Below, one piece after another: positions 46,416-59,902 of a DNA stretch of 64,000 nucleotides; position 1 is the stretch's first letter; every line of letters starts with the position of its first letter. The stretch spans positions 1 to 64,000 of the forward strand of contig NZ_JABFMU010000012.1 of NCBI RefSeq assembly GCF_013359695.1, in the 5' to 3' direction. Origin of the DNA: Pseudomonas sp. C2B4. GTDB taxonomy: Bacteria; Pseudomonadota; Gammaproteobacteria; Pseudomonadales; Pseudomonadaceae. The notes under the pieces are model-generated. The model had not been told where the DNA came from, did no database searches, and worked only from the letters and a program-made list of their open reading frames with translations. The translations under genes were made by a program, and so were the position numbers.

Positions 46416-47602
46416 GCCGCCCTCAGCAGATTACCGTTTTGGGGGCGACCGGTTCGATTGGTCTGAGCACCCTTGATGTGATCGCTCGTCATCCCGAGCG
46501 TTATAAAGTCTTTGCCTTGAGCGGGTTTACCCGTTTGAGTGAGTTGCTGGCGCTGTGCGTGCGACACACCCCGCGATTCGCCGTCGTGCCAGAAGCGGGC
46601 GCCGCTCGCGCGTTGCAGGATGACTTGCGTGCTGCAGGTCTTTCGACCCGCGTGCTGGTGGGTGAGGAAGGCTTGTGTCAGGTCGCTGCCGATCCTGAAG
46701 TGGATGCGGTGATGGCGGCCATTGTCGGGGCGGCGGGGTTGCGTCCGACGCTGGCGGCAGTGGAGGCGGGCAAAAAAATCCTCCTGGCCAACAAAGAGGC
46801 ACTGGTGATGTCCGGTGCGTTGTTCATGCAAGCCGTGCACAAGAGCGGTTCGGTATTGTTGCCGATCGACAGTGAGCACAATGCGATTTTCCAGTGCATG
46901 CCACAGGATTACGCCCGTGGGCTCGGCGCAGTCGGCGTGCGTCGGATTTTGCTGACGGCCTCTGGCGGTCCGTTCCGACAGACGCCTATCGCTGAGCTGG
47001 CGCATGTTACGCCTGAGCAGGCTTGCGCTCACCCGAACTGGTCCATGGGGCGCAAAATTTCGGTCGATTCGGCCAGCATGATGAATAAAGGGCTCGAGTT
47101 GATCGAGGCCTGCTGGCTGTTTGATGCCAAGCCGTCACAGGTTGAGGTGGTGATTCATCCGCAGAGCGTGATTCATTCGCTGGTGGACTACATCGATGGT
47201 TCGGTTCTGGCCCAATTGGGCAATCCCGACATGCGCACGCCCATCGCCAATGCGTTGGCGTGGCCTGAGCGAATCGATTCGGGTGTAGCACCGCTGGACC
47301 TGTTTGCCGTCGCCCGCCTGGACTTCCAGGCGCCGGATGAAGAGCGTTTCCCTTGCCTGCGCCTGGCGCGTCTGGCGGCTGAGGCGGGTAACAGCGCACC
47401 GGCCATGCTGAATGCGGCGAATGAGGTTGCTGTGGCGGCGTTTCTCGACGGACGGGTTCGTTACCCGGAAATCGCGAGTATCATCGAAGAAACATTGAAT
47501 CTCGAGCCGGTGGTGGCAGTGGATGATCTTGAGGCGGTGTTCACGGCAGATGCGAAGGCGCGTGTGCTGGCCGAACAATGGCTGAGTCGTCACGGGCGTT
47601 AA
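46412..47602 (+). CDS. dxr: 1-deoxy-D-xylulose 5-phosphate reductoisomerase
   Basis: 396 residues, starting at GTG 46412, which overlaps the cdsA stop and gives the family start (M)[16 protein letters not shown]. It converts DXP to MEP with NADPH, the committed MEP-pathway step. NADPH loop GATGSIG (11-17); [11 protein letters not shown] (about 122-132); metal and substrate residues in DSEHNAIFQ (about 150-158), TASGGPFR (about 183-190) and [19 protein letters not shown] (about 211-229). An in-frame ATG 15 bases upstream exists but lies inside cdsA without a ribosome site. Confidence 0.97.
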   Translation: MSRPQQITVLGATGSIGLSTLDVIARHPERYKVFALSGFTRLSELLALCVRHTPRFAVVPEAGAARALQDDLRAAGLSTRVLVGEEGLCQVAADPEVDAVMAAIVGAAGLRPTLAAVEAGKKILLANKEALVMSGALFMQAVHKSGSVLLPIDSEHNAIFQCMPQDYARGLGAVGVRRILLTASGGPFRQTPIAELAHVTPEQACAHPNWSMGRKISVDSASMMNKGLELIEACWLFDAKPSQVEVVIHPQSVIHSLVDYIDGSVLAQLGNPDMRTPIANALAWPERIDSGVAPLDLFAVARLDFQAPDEERFPCLRLARLAAEAGNSAPAMLNAANEVAVAAFLDGRVRYPEIASIIEETLNLEPVVAVDDLEAVFTADAKARVLAEQWLSRHGR

Positions 47603-47631
47603 GTGCTGCGTTGCGTTGGTTCACGCAGCAC
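47603..47631 (+). other. perfect hairpin between dxr and rseP
   Basis: GTGCTGCGT and ACGCAGCAC (9 bp) surround an 11-base loop immediately after the dxr stop. No U-run follows, so it is more likely an RNA-stability or pausing element than a terminator. Confidence 0.5.
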
Positions 47632-47655
47632 CTGAAAGAAATGCGGAGAAAGTAG

Positions 47656-49008
47656 ATGAGCGCGCTCTATATGATTGTCGGCACCCTGGTGGCTTTGGGC
47701 GTGCTGGTCACCTTCCACGAGTTCGGCCATTTCTGGGTCGCGCGTCGCTGTGGGGTCAAGGTGCTGCGTTTCTCCGTGGGCTTCGGCATGCCGCTGCTCC
47801 GCTGGCACGACAAGCAGGGTACTGAGTTCGTTGTGGCCGCCATTCCGCTCGGTGGCTACGTGAAGATGCTCGACGAGCGTGAAGGCGAAGTGCCCGTTGA
47901 TCAGCTCGATCATTCCTTTAATCGCAAATCGGTTCGTCAGCGTATTGCTATCGTAGCGGCTGGGCCGATTGCCAACTTTTTGCTGGCGTTTGCGTTTTTC
48001 TGGGTGTTGGCCATGCTCGGCAGCGAGCAGGTGCGCCCGGTCATCGGTGCTGTCGAGTCTGGCAGTATTGCCGCCAAAGCCGGTTTGAGCGCTGGGCAGG
48101 AAATCATCTCCATCGATGGCGAGCCGACTTCCGGCTGGGCCGCGGTGAATCTGCAACTGGTCCGTCGATTGGGGGAAAGCGGTTCCCTGCAATTGCTGGT
48201 TCGTGAGCAGGGATCCACGATTGACTCGCCGCGTGAGCTGGCGCTGGACAAGTGGCTCAAGGGTGCCGACGAGCCGGATCCGATTCGTTCGCTGGGTATC
48301 CGTCCTTGGCGCCCGGCATTGCCGCCAATCCTGGCCGAGCTTGACCCGAAAGGTCCGGCACAGGCTGCAGGCCTGAAGATGGGGGATCGGTTGCTGGCGC
48401 TTGATGGCCAGTCGCTGGATGACTGGCAGCAGGTGGTCGATATCGTCCGTATGCGTCCTGATACCAAAATCATGCTGCGGATCGAGCGCGATGGTGCTCA
48501 AATCGACGTCCCGGTCACGCTGGCTGCGCGCGGTGAGAAAAAGGCGCCGAGCGGTTATTTGGGGGCGGGGGTGAAGGCGGTCGATTGGCCACCCGAGATG
48601 ATCCGTGAGGTCAGCTACGGTCCTTTGGCTGCGATTGGGGAAGGGGCTCGACGTACCTGGACCATGAGCCTGCTGACCCTCGATTCATTGAAGAAAATGT
48701 TGTTCGGCGAGCTCTCGGTAAAAAACTTGAGTGGACCGATAACCATTGCTAAAGTGGCGGGCGCTTCGGCCCAGTCGGGTGTCGCTGATTTCCTGAATTT
48801 CCTTGCTTATCTGAGTATTAGCTTGGGGGTTCTGAATTTGCTGCCCATTCCTGTGCTGGATGGGGGGCATTTGTTGTTTTATCTGATCGAGTGGGCGCGT
48901 GGTCGCCCCTTGTCGGATCGGGTGCAAGGTTGGGGGATACAGATCGGTATCAGTTTGGTGGTCGGAGTGATGTTGCTCGCTCTGGTCAATGATCTAGGCC
49001 GTCTGTAA
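47656..49008 (+). CDS. rseP: RIP zinc metalloprotease RseP (MucP)
   Basis: 450 residues, a site-2 protease. It cuts the membrane-bound anti-sigma factor (MucA/RseA) after DegS/AlgW, releasing the envelope-stress sigma factor. The zinc motif HEFGH (21-25) lies in TM1 and the third ligand in LLPIPVLDGGHLLFYL near residue 395. Two PDZ domains lie between (about 115-200 and 205-300; each has a GxxxGD-type loop: SAGQEIISIDG, KMGDRLLALDG). It sits just before bamA, linking stress sensing to outer-membrane assembly genes. Confidence 0.96.
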   Translation: MSALYMIVGTLVALGVLVTFHEFGHFWVARRCGVKVLRFSVGFGMPLLRWHDKQGTEFVVAAIPLGGYVKMLDEREGEVPVDQLDHSFNRKSVRQRIAIVAAGPIANFLLAFAFFWVLAMLGSEQVRPVIGAVESGSIAAKAGLSAGQEIISIDGEPTSGWAAVNLQLVRRLGESGSLQLLVREQGSTIDSPRELALDKWLKGADEPDPIRSLGIRPWRPALPPILAELDPKGPAQAAGLKMGDRLLALDGQSLDDWQQVVDIVRMRPDTKIMLRIERDGAQIDVPVTLAARGEKKAPSGYLGAGVKAVDWPPEMIREVSYGPLAAIGEGARRTWTMSLLTLDSLKKMLFGELSVKNLSGPITIAKVAGASAQSGVADFLNFLAYLSISLGVLNLLPIPVLDGGHLLFYLIEWARGRPLSDRVQGWGIQIGISLVVGVMLLALVNDLGRL

Positions 49009-49026
49009 CGTCGCTGAATTGCGAAT

Positions 49027-49057
49027 CTGCCGCATTTTGCGGCAGTTTGTTTATTGC
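49027..49057 (+). terminator. terminator-like hairpin between rseP and bamA
   Basis: CTGCCGCA-TTT-TGCGGCAG followed by TTTGTTTATT, 18 bases after rseP and 35 before bamA. It could partially uncouple the two genes. Confidence 0.75.
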
Positions 49058-49080
49058 CAGTTGGAATAAGAAAGGACTTC

Positions 49081-51456
49081 ATGAAACGTCTGCTGCTAAC
49101 TGCGGTTCTCACCGTATTGATGATCGCCGAAGTTCACGCCGAGTCCTTCACTATCTCTGATATTCGCGTCAATGGCCTCCAGCGGGTCTCCGCGGGTAGC
49201 GTCTTTGGTGCTTTGCCGTTGAACGTCGGTGAACAGGCGGATGATCGTCGCCTGGTGGAATCCACGCGTGCGCTGTTCAAAACCGGTTTCTTTCAAGATA
49301 TCCAGCTGGGCCGCGATGGCAACGTCCTTGTCATCACTGTAGTCGAGCGTCCGTCGGTTGCCAGTATCGAGATCGAAGGTAACAAGGCGATCTCCACTGA
49401 AGACCTGATGAAGGGCCTCAAGCAATCAGGTCTTGCCGAAGGCGAGATCTTCCAGCGCGCCACCCTCGAAGGTGTGCGTAACGAGCTGCAGCGCCAATAT
49501 GTTGCCCAAGGCCGCTACTCGGCTACCGTAGACACCGAAGTGGTGCCGCAGCCGCGCAACCGCGTTGGTCTGAAGGTCAACATCAACGAAGGCACCGTTG
49601 CGGCTATCCAGCACATCAACGTGGTGGGTAACACGGTTTTCCCTGATGAAGATCTGATCGATCTGTTCGAACTCAAGACCACCAACTGGTTGTCGTTCTT
49701 CAAGAACGACGACAAGTATGCTCGTGAAAAGCTCTCCGGTGACCTGGAGCGTCTGCGCTCCTACTACCTGGACCGTGGCTATATCAACATGGATATCGCT
49801 TCGACCCAGGTGTCCATCACCCCGGACAAGAAACACGTCTACATCACCGTCAACATCAACGAAGGCGACAAGTACACCGTTCGTGACGTGAAGCTGAGCG
49901 GTGACCTGAAAGTTCCTGAGGACCAGGTCAAGTCGCTGTTGTTGGTGCAGAAAGGCCAGGTGTTCTCTCGCAAGTTGATGACCACCACCTCCGAGCTGAT
50001 CACCCGTCGTCTGGGTAACGAGGGTTACACCTTCGCCAACGTCAACGGCGTGCCACAGCCTCACGATGAAGATCACACCGTAGACATCACCTTCGCGGTC
50101 GATCCGGGCAAGCGTGCTTACGTCAACCGCATCAACTTCCGTGGCAACACCAAGTCGGAAGACGAAGTGCTGCGTCGTGAAATGCGTCAGATGGAAGGTG
50201 GTTGGGCTTCGACCTACCTGATCGACCAGTCCAAGACCCGTCTTGAACGCCTGGGCTTCTTCAAGGAAGTCAACGTTGAAACCCCGGCCGTACCGGGCGT
50301 CGACGACCAGGTGGATGTGAACTACAGTGTGGAAGAGCAAGCGTCCGGTTCGATTACCGCCAGCGTCGGTTTCGCCCAGAGCGCGGGTCTGATCCTTGGT
50401 GGTTCGATCACCCAGAACAACTTCCTCGGTACCGGTAACAAGGTCAGCATCGGCTTGACCCGCAGTGAATACCAGAGCCGCTATAACTTCGGTTATGTCG
50501 ACCCCTACTGGACCGCTGATGGCGTGAGCCTGGGTTACAACGCGTTCTACCGCACCACGGACTATGACGATCTCGATGTTGACGTAGCCAGCTATTCCGT
50601 AGACAGCCTGGGTGCGGGTGCAAGCGTCGGTTATCCAATCAGTGAGACATCGCGTCTGACCTTCGGCTTGACTGTTCAGCAGGACGAGATCAAGACGGGT
50701 ATCTATACCGTTGACGAGATCTTTGACTTCGTGAACAAGGAAGGCGACAAGTACCTGAACTTCAAGGCTTCGGCCGGCTGGTCCGAGTCCACCCTGAACA
50801 AGGGCGTGCTGGCGACCCGTGGTCATTCCCAGAGCCTGGTGCTGGAAAGCACGACGCCAGGCAGCGACCTGTCGTTCTTCAAGCTTGATTACCGTGGCCA
50901 GCTGTTCCAGCCATTGTCCGAAAACTACACCATGCGCCTGCATACCGAGTTGGGTTATGGCGATGGTTACGGTTCGACCGATGGCTTGCCATTCTATGAA
51001 AACTACTATGCTGGTGGTTTCAACTCGGTTCGTGGCTTCAAGGACAGCACTTTGGGTCCTCGCAGTACGCCAAGTACCGGCAAGAACCCTGGCACTGCTG
51101 TCGACCCGGACCAGGATCCGCTGCCGTTCGGTGGTAACGTCCTGATCCAGGGTGGTGTGGAGGTGTTGTTCCCTCTGCCGTTCGTCAAGGATCAACGCTC
51201 CCTGCGTACTTCGGTATTCTGGGATGTGGGTAACGTATTTGACTCCAAGTGCTCGGATGTCACCAACGCTGATGGTACGAAGTCCAACACCCAGTGCAAT
51301 GACATCAGCCTGAGCAACATGGCAAGTTCCGTTGGTGTGGGTGTGACCTGGGTCACCGCACTGGGTCCTCTGAGTTTCGCGCTGGCCATGCCAGTCAAGA
51401 AACCGGATGACGCTGAAACTCAAGTGTTCCAATTCTCCCTCGGCCAGACGTTCTAA
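49081..51456 (+). CDS. bamA: outer-membrane protein assembly factor BamA
   Basis: 791 residues. It is the core of the BAM complex that inserts beta-barrel proteins. The signal peptide is residues 1-20 (ending VHA). Five POTRA domains follow (about 22-420; e.g. FTISDIRVNGLQRVSAGSVF opens POTRA1), then a 16-strand barrel to the terminal Phe (QFSLGQTF). The conserved VRGF lock motif is in NSVRGFKDSTLGPRS. The start at 49081 follows AAAGGA; the longer frame from 49054 has no site. skp and lpxD follow in the universal order. Confidence 0.98.
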   Translation: MKRLLLTAVLTVLMIAEVHAESFTISDIRVNGLQRVSAGSVFGALPLNVGEQADDRRLVESTRALFKTGFFQDIQLGRDGNVLVITVVERPSVASIEIEGNKAISTEDLMKGLKQSGLAEGEIFQRATLEGVRNELQRQYVAQGRYSATVDTEVVPQPRNRVGLKVNINEGTVAAIQHINVVGNTVFPDEDLIDLFELKTTNWLSFFKNDDKYAREKLSGDLERLRSYYLDRGYINMDIASTQVSITPDKKHVYITVNINEGDKYTVRDVKLSGDLKVPEDQVKSLLLVQKGQVFSRKLMTTTSELITRRLGNEGYTFANVNGVPQPHDEDHTVDITFAVDPGKRAYVNRINFRGNTKSEDEVLRREMRQMEGGWASTYLIDQSKTRLERLGFFKEVNVETPAVPGVDDQVDVNYSVEEQASGSITASVGFAQSAGLILGGSITQNNFLGTGNKVSIGLTRSEYQSRYNFGYVDPYWTADGVSLGYNAFYRTTDYDDLDVDVASYSVDSLGAGASVGYPISETSRLTFGLTVQQDEIKTGIYTVDEIFDFVNKEGDKYLNFKASAGWSESTLNKGVLATRGHSQSLVLESTTPGSDLSFFKLDYRGQLFQPLSENYTMRLHTELGYGDGYGSTDGLPFYENYYAGGFNSVRGFKDSTLGPRSTPSTGKNPGTAVDPDQDPLPFGGNVLIQGGVEVLFPLPFVKDQRSLRTSVFWDVGNVFDSKCSDVTNADGTKSNTQCNDISLSNMASSVGVGVTWVTALGPLSFALAMPVKKPDDAETQVFQFSLGQTF

Positions 51457-51501
51457 GCGTCTGACCCAAGATAACGACAATGGATTTTGTAGGAGTGCAT
51501 C

Positions 51502-52005
51502 GTGCGTAAGTTGACTCAATTGGTTCTCCTGGCTTCCGTACTGGTAGCAGGCCCGGCATTTGCCGACATGAAAATTGCCGTACTGAACTATCAGATGGCG
51601 TTGCTGGAATCCGATGCGGCCAAGAAATACGCTGTGGATGCCGAGAAGAAGTTCGGTCCTCAACTAACCAAGCTCAAGACGCTGGAAAGCAGCGCCAAGG
51701 GTATCCAGGACCGGCTGATGGCCGGTGGCGACAAAATGCAGCAAGGCGAACGCGAACGTCTGGAGCTTGAATTCAAGCAAAAGGCTCGTGACTTCCAGTT
51801 CCAGTCCAAGGAGCTGAACGAAGCCAAAGCCGTTGCCGACCGCGAAATGCTGAAGCAGCTCAAGCCGAAACTGGACAGCGCTGTGGAAGAAGTCATCAAG
51901 AAAGGTGCTTATGACCTGGTCTTCGAGCGTGGTGCAGTGATTGATGTCAAACCTCAGTACGACATCACGCGCCAGGTTATCGAGCGCATGAATCAGCTGA
52001 AGTAA
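51502..52005 (+). CDS. skp: periplasmic chaperone Skp/OmpH
   Basis: 167 residues, starting at GTG 51502, six bases after AGGAG. Signal peptide 1-21 (ending AFA). The mature protein is a small beta body with two long, charged tentacle helices (about 45-130, rich in K/E/Q), the jellyfish-like trimer that holds unfolded outer-membrane proteins on their way to BamA. AVLNYQMALLESDAAKKY near the N-terminus is typical. lpxD starts 3 bases later. Confidence 0.96.
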   Translation: MRKLTQLVLLASVLVAGPAFADMKIAVLNYQMALLESDAAKKYAVDAEKKFGPQLTKLKTLESSAKGIQDRLMAGGDKMQQGERERLELEFKQKARDFQFQSKELNEAKAVADREMLKQLKPKLDSAVEEVIKKGAYDLVFERGAVIDVKPQYDITRQVIERMNQLK

Positions 52006-52008
52006 TCC

Positions 52009-53064
52009 ATGACAGCGACCATTAAGCTCGGCCAATTGGCCGAGTTCCTCGGCGCCACCCTCCGTGGCGACCCGGAGAAAGCAATTACTGGGCTAGCCAC
52101 CTTGCAGGAGGCTGGCCCAACTCAGTTGAGCTTTCTCGCCAACCCCCAGTACCGAAAGTACCTTGCAGGCAGTCAGGCTGCAGCTTTGTTGCTCAAGGCC
52201 GCTGACGCCGAAGGTTTTTCCGGGAATGCACTGGTGGTGCCTGACCCTTACGCTGCCTACGCTCGCGTGTCTCACTTGTTCGATCCCAAGCCCAAGGCGG
52301 CTGCCGGCATACACCCGACGGCGGTGATTGCGGCGGACGCCGTGGTTGACCCGGCGGCGAGTATCGGTGCCTTCGTGGTCATCGAAAGCGGAGCACGTGT
52401 TTATGCGGGTGCGACCATCGGCGCGCACTGTTTCATCGGCGCCCGCAGTGTCATCGGCGAAGGTGGCTGGCTCGCGCCGCGCGTCACCCTGTATCACGAT
52501 GTGCGCGTCGGCAAGCGGGTGGTGATTCAATCCGGTGCGGTGCTTGGCGGCGAAGGTTTCGGATTTGCCAACGAGAAAGGTATCTGGCAGAAGATCGCCC
52601 AGATTGGTGGCGTATTGGTCGGCGATGACGTGGAAATCGGTGTGAATACTGCCATCGACCGTGGCGCACTGGCCGATACCATCATTGGTAATGGCGTGAA
52701 GCTCGACAACCAGATACAGATTGCCCACAACGTTCAGGTAGGTGATCACACCGCCATGGCGGCGTGCGTGGGTATTTCCGGCAGCACCAAAATCGGCAAG
52801 CATTGCATGCTCGCCGGTGGCGTAGGGCTGGTGGGGCATATCGATATTTGCGACAACGTATTCATCACCGGGATGACCATGGTGACCCATTCGATTACCG
52901 AACCGGGCGCCTATTCTTCCGGTACGGCGATGCAGCCGGCAGCCGAGTGGCGCAAAAGCGCGGCACGTATCCGTCAGCTCGATGACATCGCGCGGCGTTT
53001 GCGACAGCTGGAAAAGCAGGCAGGGGAAGTGACCCCTGACGGTAATGCTTCATCAGATGGCTGA
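52009..53064 (+). CDS. lpxD: UDP-3-O-(3-hydroxyacyl)glucosamine N-acyltransferase
   Basis: 351 residues. It adds the second 3-hydroxyacyl chain to UDP-3-O-acyl-GlcN in lipid A synthesis. The N-terminal uridine-binding domain ([14 protein letters not shown]... to about 100) is followed by the left-handed beta-helix of hexads and a C-terminal helix (about 315-351). The catalytic His is in [12 protein letters not shown] (about 239), and [16 protein letters not shown] is conserved. It begins 3 bases after skp. The fabZ leader of 108 bases follows. Confidence 0.97.
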   Translation: MTATIKLGQLAEFLGATLRGDPEKAITGLATLQEAGPTQLSFLANPQYRKYLAGSQAAALLLKAADAEGFSGNALVVPDPYAAYARVSHLFDPKPKAAAGIHPTAVIAADAVVDPAASIGAFVVIESGARVYAGATIGAHCFIGARSVIGEGGWLAPRVTLYHDVRVGKRVVIQSGAVLGGEGFGFANEKGIWQKIAQIGGVLVGDDVEIGVNTAIDRGALADTIIGNGVKLDNQIQIAHNVQVGDHTAMAACVGISGSTKIGKHCMLAGGVGLVGHIDICDNVFITGMTMVTHSITEPGAYSSGTAMQPAAEWRKSAARIRQLDDIARRLRQLEKQAGEVTPDGNASSDG

Positions 53065-53172
53065 TACCATTTCCATATCAAGTGTGCACAGCCGCTAGAC
53101 TGCGTCCTTGATTTGCTAGAGGAGTGCGCATCAGTCGCGCGCTCCCAATCTTTACATAGGCTTCCCCCCGAA

Positions 53173-53613
53173 ATGATGGACATCAACGAGATTCGCGAAT
53201 ACCTGCCTCACCGTTACCCGTTCCTGCTGGTGGACCGGGTCGTGGATCTGGATGTGGAAGGCAAGCGCATTCGCGCCTACAAGAATGTCAGCATCAACGA
53301 ACCGTTCTTCAATGGTCACTTTCCCGCGCATCCAATCATGCCGGGCGTGCTGATCATCGAGGCGATGGCTCAGGCTGCCGGCATCCTTGGTTTCAAGATG
53401 CTCGACGTGAAGCCCGCCGATGGCACGCTTTACTACTTCGTCGGCTCCGACAAGTTGCGCTTCCGCCAGCCAGTGTTGCCAGGTGATCAGTTGATCCTTG
53501 AAGCGAAGTTCATCAGCTGCAAGCGTCAGATCTGGAAATTCGAGTGCCAGGCCTCGGTGGATGGAAAACCGGTCTGCTCTGCTGAAATCATCTGCGCGGA
53601 ACGCAAACTATGA
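53173..53613 (+). CDS. fabZ: 3-hydroxyacyl-[ACP] dehydratase
   Basis: 146 residues, hot-dog fold. It dehydrates 3-hydroxyacyl-ACP in fatty-acid elongation, competing with LpxA/LpxD for the same hydroxyacyl-ACP pool. Catalytic His49 is in NGHFPAHP and Glu63 in [10 protein letters not shown]. The start (ATG ATG at 53173/53176) has no Shine-Dalgarno: the preceding bases are CTTCCCCCCGAA, while the nearest GAGGAG is about 50 bases away. The stop overlaps lpxA by 4 bases. Weak initiation may be part of the balance between membrane and lipid A synthesis. Confidence 0.97.
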   Translation: MMDINEIREYLPHRYPFLLVDRVVDLDVEGKRIRAYKNVSINEPFFNGHFPAHPIMPGVLIIEAMAQAAGILGFKMLDVKPADGTLYYFVGSDKLRFRQPVLPGDQLILEAKFISCKRQIWKFECQASVDGKPVCSAEIICAERKL

Positions 53614-54386
53614 GTTTGATTGACCCTCGCGCAATCATCGATCCGACGGCCGTCCTGGCCGACGGTGTCGAGGTCGGCCCTTGGTCGATCATCGGCGCAG
53701 GTGTGGAAATCGGCGAGGGAACGGTCATCGGTCCGCACGTGATTCTCAAAGGCCCGACCCGAATCGGTAAGCACAACCGCATCTACCAGTTTTCCTCGGT
53801 AGGCGAGGACACACCGGATCTGAAATACAAGGGCGAAGAAACGCGCCTGGTGATTGGTGACCACAACGTCATTCGCGAAGGCGTGACGATTCACCGTGGG
53901 ACCATTCAAGACCGTTCGGAAACGACCTTGGGTGATCACAACCTGATCATGGCCTATGCACACATCGGTCACGACAGCGTTATCGGCAATCACTGCATCC
54001 TGGTCAACAACACGGCGCTGGCCGGTCACGTGCATGTGGAGGACTGGGCCATCCTGTCTGGCTTTACCCTGGTTCACCAGTATTGCCATATCGGTGCCCA
54101 CAGCTTTTCCGGCATGGGGACTGCCATCGGCAAGGACGTTCCTGCCTACGTCACGGTGTTCGGCAACCCGGCCGAGGCTCGCAGCATGAACTTCGAAGGC
54201 ATGCGTCGTCGCGGTTTCAGCGAAGACGCCATCCACGCCCTGCGTCGTGCCTACAAGGTCGTTTATCGTCAGGGCCTGACGGTTGAGCAGGCGCTCGCCG
54301 AACTGGCCGAAGCCTCGGCGCAGTTCCCGGAAGTCGCAGTGTTCCGTGACTCCATCCAGTCTTCGACCCGCGGCATCACCCGCTAA
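53610..54386 (+). CDS. lpxA: UDP-N-acetylglucosamine acyltransferase LpxA
   Basis: 258 residues, first step of lipid A: acyl transfer from ACP to O3 of UDP-GlcNAc. A left-handed beta-helix covers about 1-190, with a helical C-terminus. The catalytic His is at 121 ([10 protein letters not shown]). Met169 ([11 protein letters not shown]) is the hydrocarbon ruler residue known from P. aeruginosa LpxA, which selects 3-hydroxydecanoyl chains, so a C10 preference is predicted. The start overlaps fabZ (ATGA). Confidence 0.97.
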   Translation: MSLIDPRAIIDPTAVLADGVEVGPWSIIGAGVEIGEGTVIGPHVILKGPTRIGKHNRIYQFSSVGEDTPDLKYKGEETRLVIGDHNVIREGVTIHRGTIQDRSETTLGDHNLIMAYAHIGHDSVIGNHCILVNNTALAGHVHVEDWAILSGFTLVHQYCHIGAHSFSGMGTAIGKDVPAYVTVFGNPAEARSMNFEGMRRRGFSEDAIHALRRAYKVVYRQGLTVEQALAELAEASAQFPEVAVFRDSIQSSTRGITR

Positions 54387-54388
54387 TC

Positions 54389-55519
54389 ATGGCCAATCTG
54401 CGTATTGCGCTGGTGGCGGGTGAGGCTTCCGGCGACATTCTCGGCGCGGGTCTCATGCGCGCGCTCAAGGCCCGCCATCCGGCGGTCGAATTCATCGGTG
54501 TTGGTGGTCCGCTGATGCAGGCCGAAGGCTTGAGCTCCTACTTCCCAATGGAGCGCCTGTCGGTCATGGGCCTGGTGGAAGTCCTGGGGCGTTTGCGCGA
54601 ACTGCTGGCGCGCCGCAAGAAGCTGGTGGCAGACCTGATTGCCGCGAAACCGGACGTCTTCATCGGTATCGATGCTCCGGACTTCAACCTCAATATCGAG
54701 CTAAAGCTGCGTCAGGCCGGGATCAAGACGGTGCATTACGTCAGCCCTTCGGTCTGGGCCTGGCGGCAGAAGCGTGTGCTGAAGATTCGCGAAGGTTGCG
54801 ACCTGATGCTGACGCTGTTCCCATTCGAAGCGAAATTCTACGAAGAGAAAGGCGTTCCGGTGCGGTTTGTCGGGCATACCTTGGCCGATGCCATTCCGCT
54901 GGAAGCCGACCGCGCTGCTGCGCGGGCCGAACTGGGATTGCCTGACGGACCGTTGGTTGCGCTGATGCCCGGTAGTCGTGGCGGCGAAGTCGGCCGTCTC
55001 GGTGCGTTGTTTCTCGATACGGCCCAGCGCCTACGGGCACTGCGCCCCGGTGTGCGGTTTGTAGTGCCTTGTGCCAACCCACAGCGCCGGGCGCAGCTTG
55101 AAGAGCTGTTGGCCGGCCGGGATCTGCCGCTGACATTGCTTGATGGCAAGTCCCATCTGGCCCTGGCGGCTTGCGACGCCGTGCTGATTGCATCTGGTAC
55201 CGCAACGCTGGAAGCCTTGTTGTACAAGCGGCCCATGGTGGTCGCCTATCGCTTGGCACCGCTGACGTTCTGGATTCTCAAGCGCATGGTGAAAAGCCCC
55301 TACGTGTCATTGCCGAACCTGCTGGCCCAGCGCCTGCTGGTCCCCGAACTCCTTCAGGATGACGCGACGGTCGAGGCTCTGGCCCAGACCCTGTCGCCGC
55401 TGATCGAGGGGGGGCAGGAGCAAACTCGCGGTTTCGACGAAATCCACCGTACCCTGCGTCTCGATGCCTCCAATCAAGCGGCCGATGCGGTATTGAACCT
55501 GGTCGGCCAAGTACAATGA
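54389..55519 (+). CDS. lpxB: lipid-A-disaccharide synthase
   Basis: 376 residues, GT19, GT-B fold. It joins lipid X and UDP-2,3-diacyl-GlcN to the tetra-acyl disaccharide 1-phosphate at the inner membrane. Conserved blocks are [19 protein letters not shown] (about 8-26), [21 protein letters not shown] (about 88-99), [13 protein letters not shown] (about 116-128) and [26 protein letters not shown] (in part, about 251-275). It begins 2 bases after lpxA and overlaps rnhB by 4. Confidence 0.97.
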   Translation: MANLRIALVAGEASGDILGAGLMRALKARHPAVEFIGVGGPLMQAEGLSSYFPMERLSVMGLVEVLGRLRELLARRKKLVADLIAAKPDVFIGIDAPDFNLNIELKLRQAGIKTVHYVSPSVWAWRQKRVLKIREGCDLMLTLFPFEAKFYEEKGVPVRFVGHTLADAIPLEADRAAARAELGLPDGPLVALMPGSRGGEVGRLGALFLDTAQRLRALRPGVRFVVPCANPQRRAQLEELLAGRDLPLTLLDGKSHLALAACDAVLIASGTATLEALLYKRPMVVAYRLAPLTFWILKRMVKSPYVSLPNLLAQRLLVPELLQDDATVEALAQTLSPLIEGGQEQTRGFDEIHRTLRLDASNQAADAVLNLVGQVQ

Positions 55520-56157
55520 GTAAAACAAGCATGCAGATGGGGCTGGATTTCACCTTGGTCGCTGAAGTGGAAGATTTGGTTGCCGGTGTCGACGAAGTCG
55601 GCCGTGGCCCGCTCTGTGGCGCTGTGGTGACCGCAGCGGTGATCCTCGATCCGCAGCGTCCGATTCTCGGTCTGAACGACTCGAAAAAACTCACCGAGGC
55701 CCGCCGCGAAAAGCTCTACGACGAAATCTGCGAAAAAGCCCTGAGCTGGTGCATTGCCCGCGCAGAAGTCGAAGAGATCGACGAGCTGAATATCCTGCAC
55801 GCCACCATGCTGGCCATGCAGCGCGCCGTGGCCGGGCTGCACATCCAGCCGAAGCTGGCGATGATCGACGGTAACCGTTGCCCGAAATTGCCGATGCGCG
55901 CCGAAGCCGTAGTCAAAGGTGATAGCAAGGTCCCGGCTATTGCGGCAGCCTCTATTCTGGCCAAGGTCAGTCGCGACCGTGAAATGGCGGCGTTCGAGCT
56001 GATTTACCCGGGCTACGGCATCGGTGGCCATAAAGGCTATCCCACGCCCGTTCATCTGGAAGCGCTTACCCGCCTTGGCCCGACCCCGATTCACCGGCGC
56101 TCCTTCGCTCCGGTGCGTCTGGCGTATGAGGCTCGGGAAAGCCTCGCGGAGAGTTAG
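55516..56157 (+). CDS. rnhB: ribonuclease HII
   Basis: 213 residues from the ATG that overlaps the lpxB stop (ATGA); an internal ATG six codons in would give the more usual length of about 207. It cuts RNA in RNA-DNA hybrids, including single ribonucleotides in DNA. The catalytic acids are Asp26 and Glu27 in [10 protein letters not shown], then an Asp in AMIDGNRCP (about 118) and in KVSRDREM (about 155). The C-terminal [19 protein letters not shown] block is invariant. A hairpin separates it from dnaE. Confidence 0.96.
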   Translation: MSKTSMQMGLDFTLVAEVEDLVAGVDEVGRGPLCGAVVTAAVILDPQRPILGLNDSKKLTEARREKLYDEICEKALSWCIARAEVEEIDELNILHATMLAMQRAVAGLHIQPKLAMIDGNRCPKLPMRAEAVVKGDSKVPAIAAASILAKVSRDREMAAFELIYPGYGIGGHKGYPTPVHLEALTRLGPTPIHRRSFAPVRLAYEARESLAES

Positions 56158-56180
56158 TCGCAAGGCTGATTTTTTTTACC

Positions 56181-56211
56181 AAGGCCCGGTACAATCCGGG
56201 CCTTGTTGCTT
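56181..56211 (+). terminator. hairpin between rnhB and dnaE (terminator or promoter element)
   Basis: AAGGCCCGG-TACAAT-CCGGGCCTT is a perfect 9-bp stem followed by GTTGCTTT. The loop TACAAT could itself serve as a -10 box, so the site may act as a partial terminator for rnhB and a start for dnaE. Confidence 0.65.
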
Positions 56212-56241
56212 TCACGTCTCTAGTTTCTAGACAGGATCACT

Positions 56242-59763
<3,522 letters not shown>

Positions 59764-59902
59764 CGGTGAGGTGGCATTACGCTTCCTCATTTGTGACCAC
59801 ATTTTTAATCTCGACCTGAACGCGCCTCTCCCTTAAGGTAGGGCGCGAATAGACAACCGGCCGGCCCAAGCTCCCTTGGATGTCGACCCAAGACGGACGC
59901 CT

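Noticed and set aside
49426..51663. 745-residue minus-strand frame opposite bamA
   Set aside because: Antisense shadow of a highly expressed gene with biased codons; no domain and no ribosome site.
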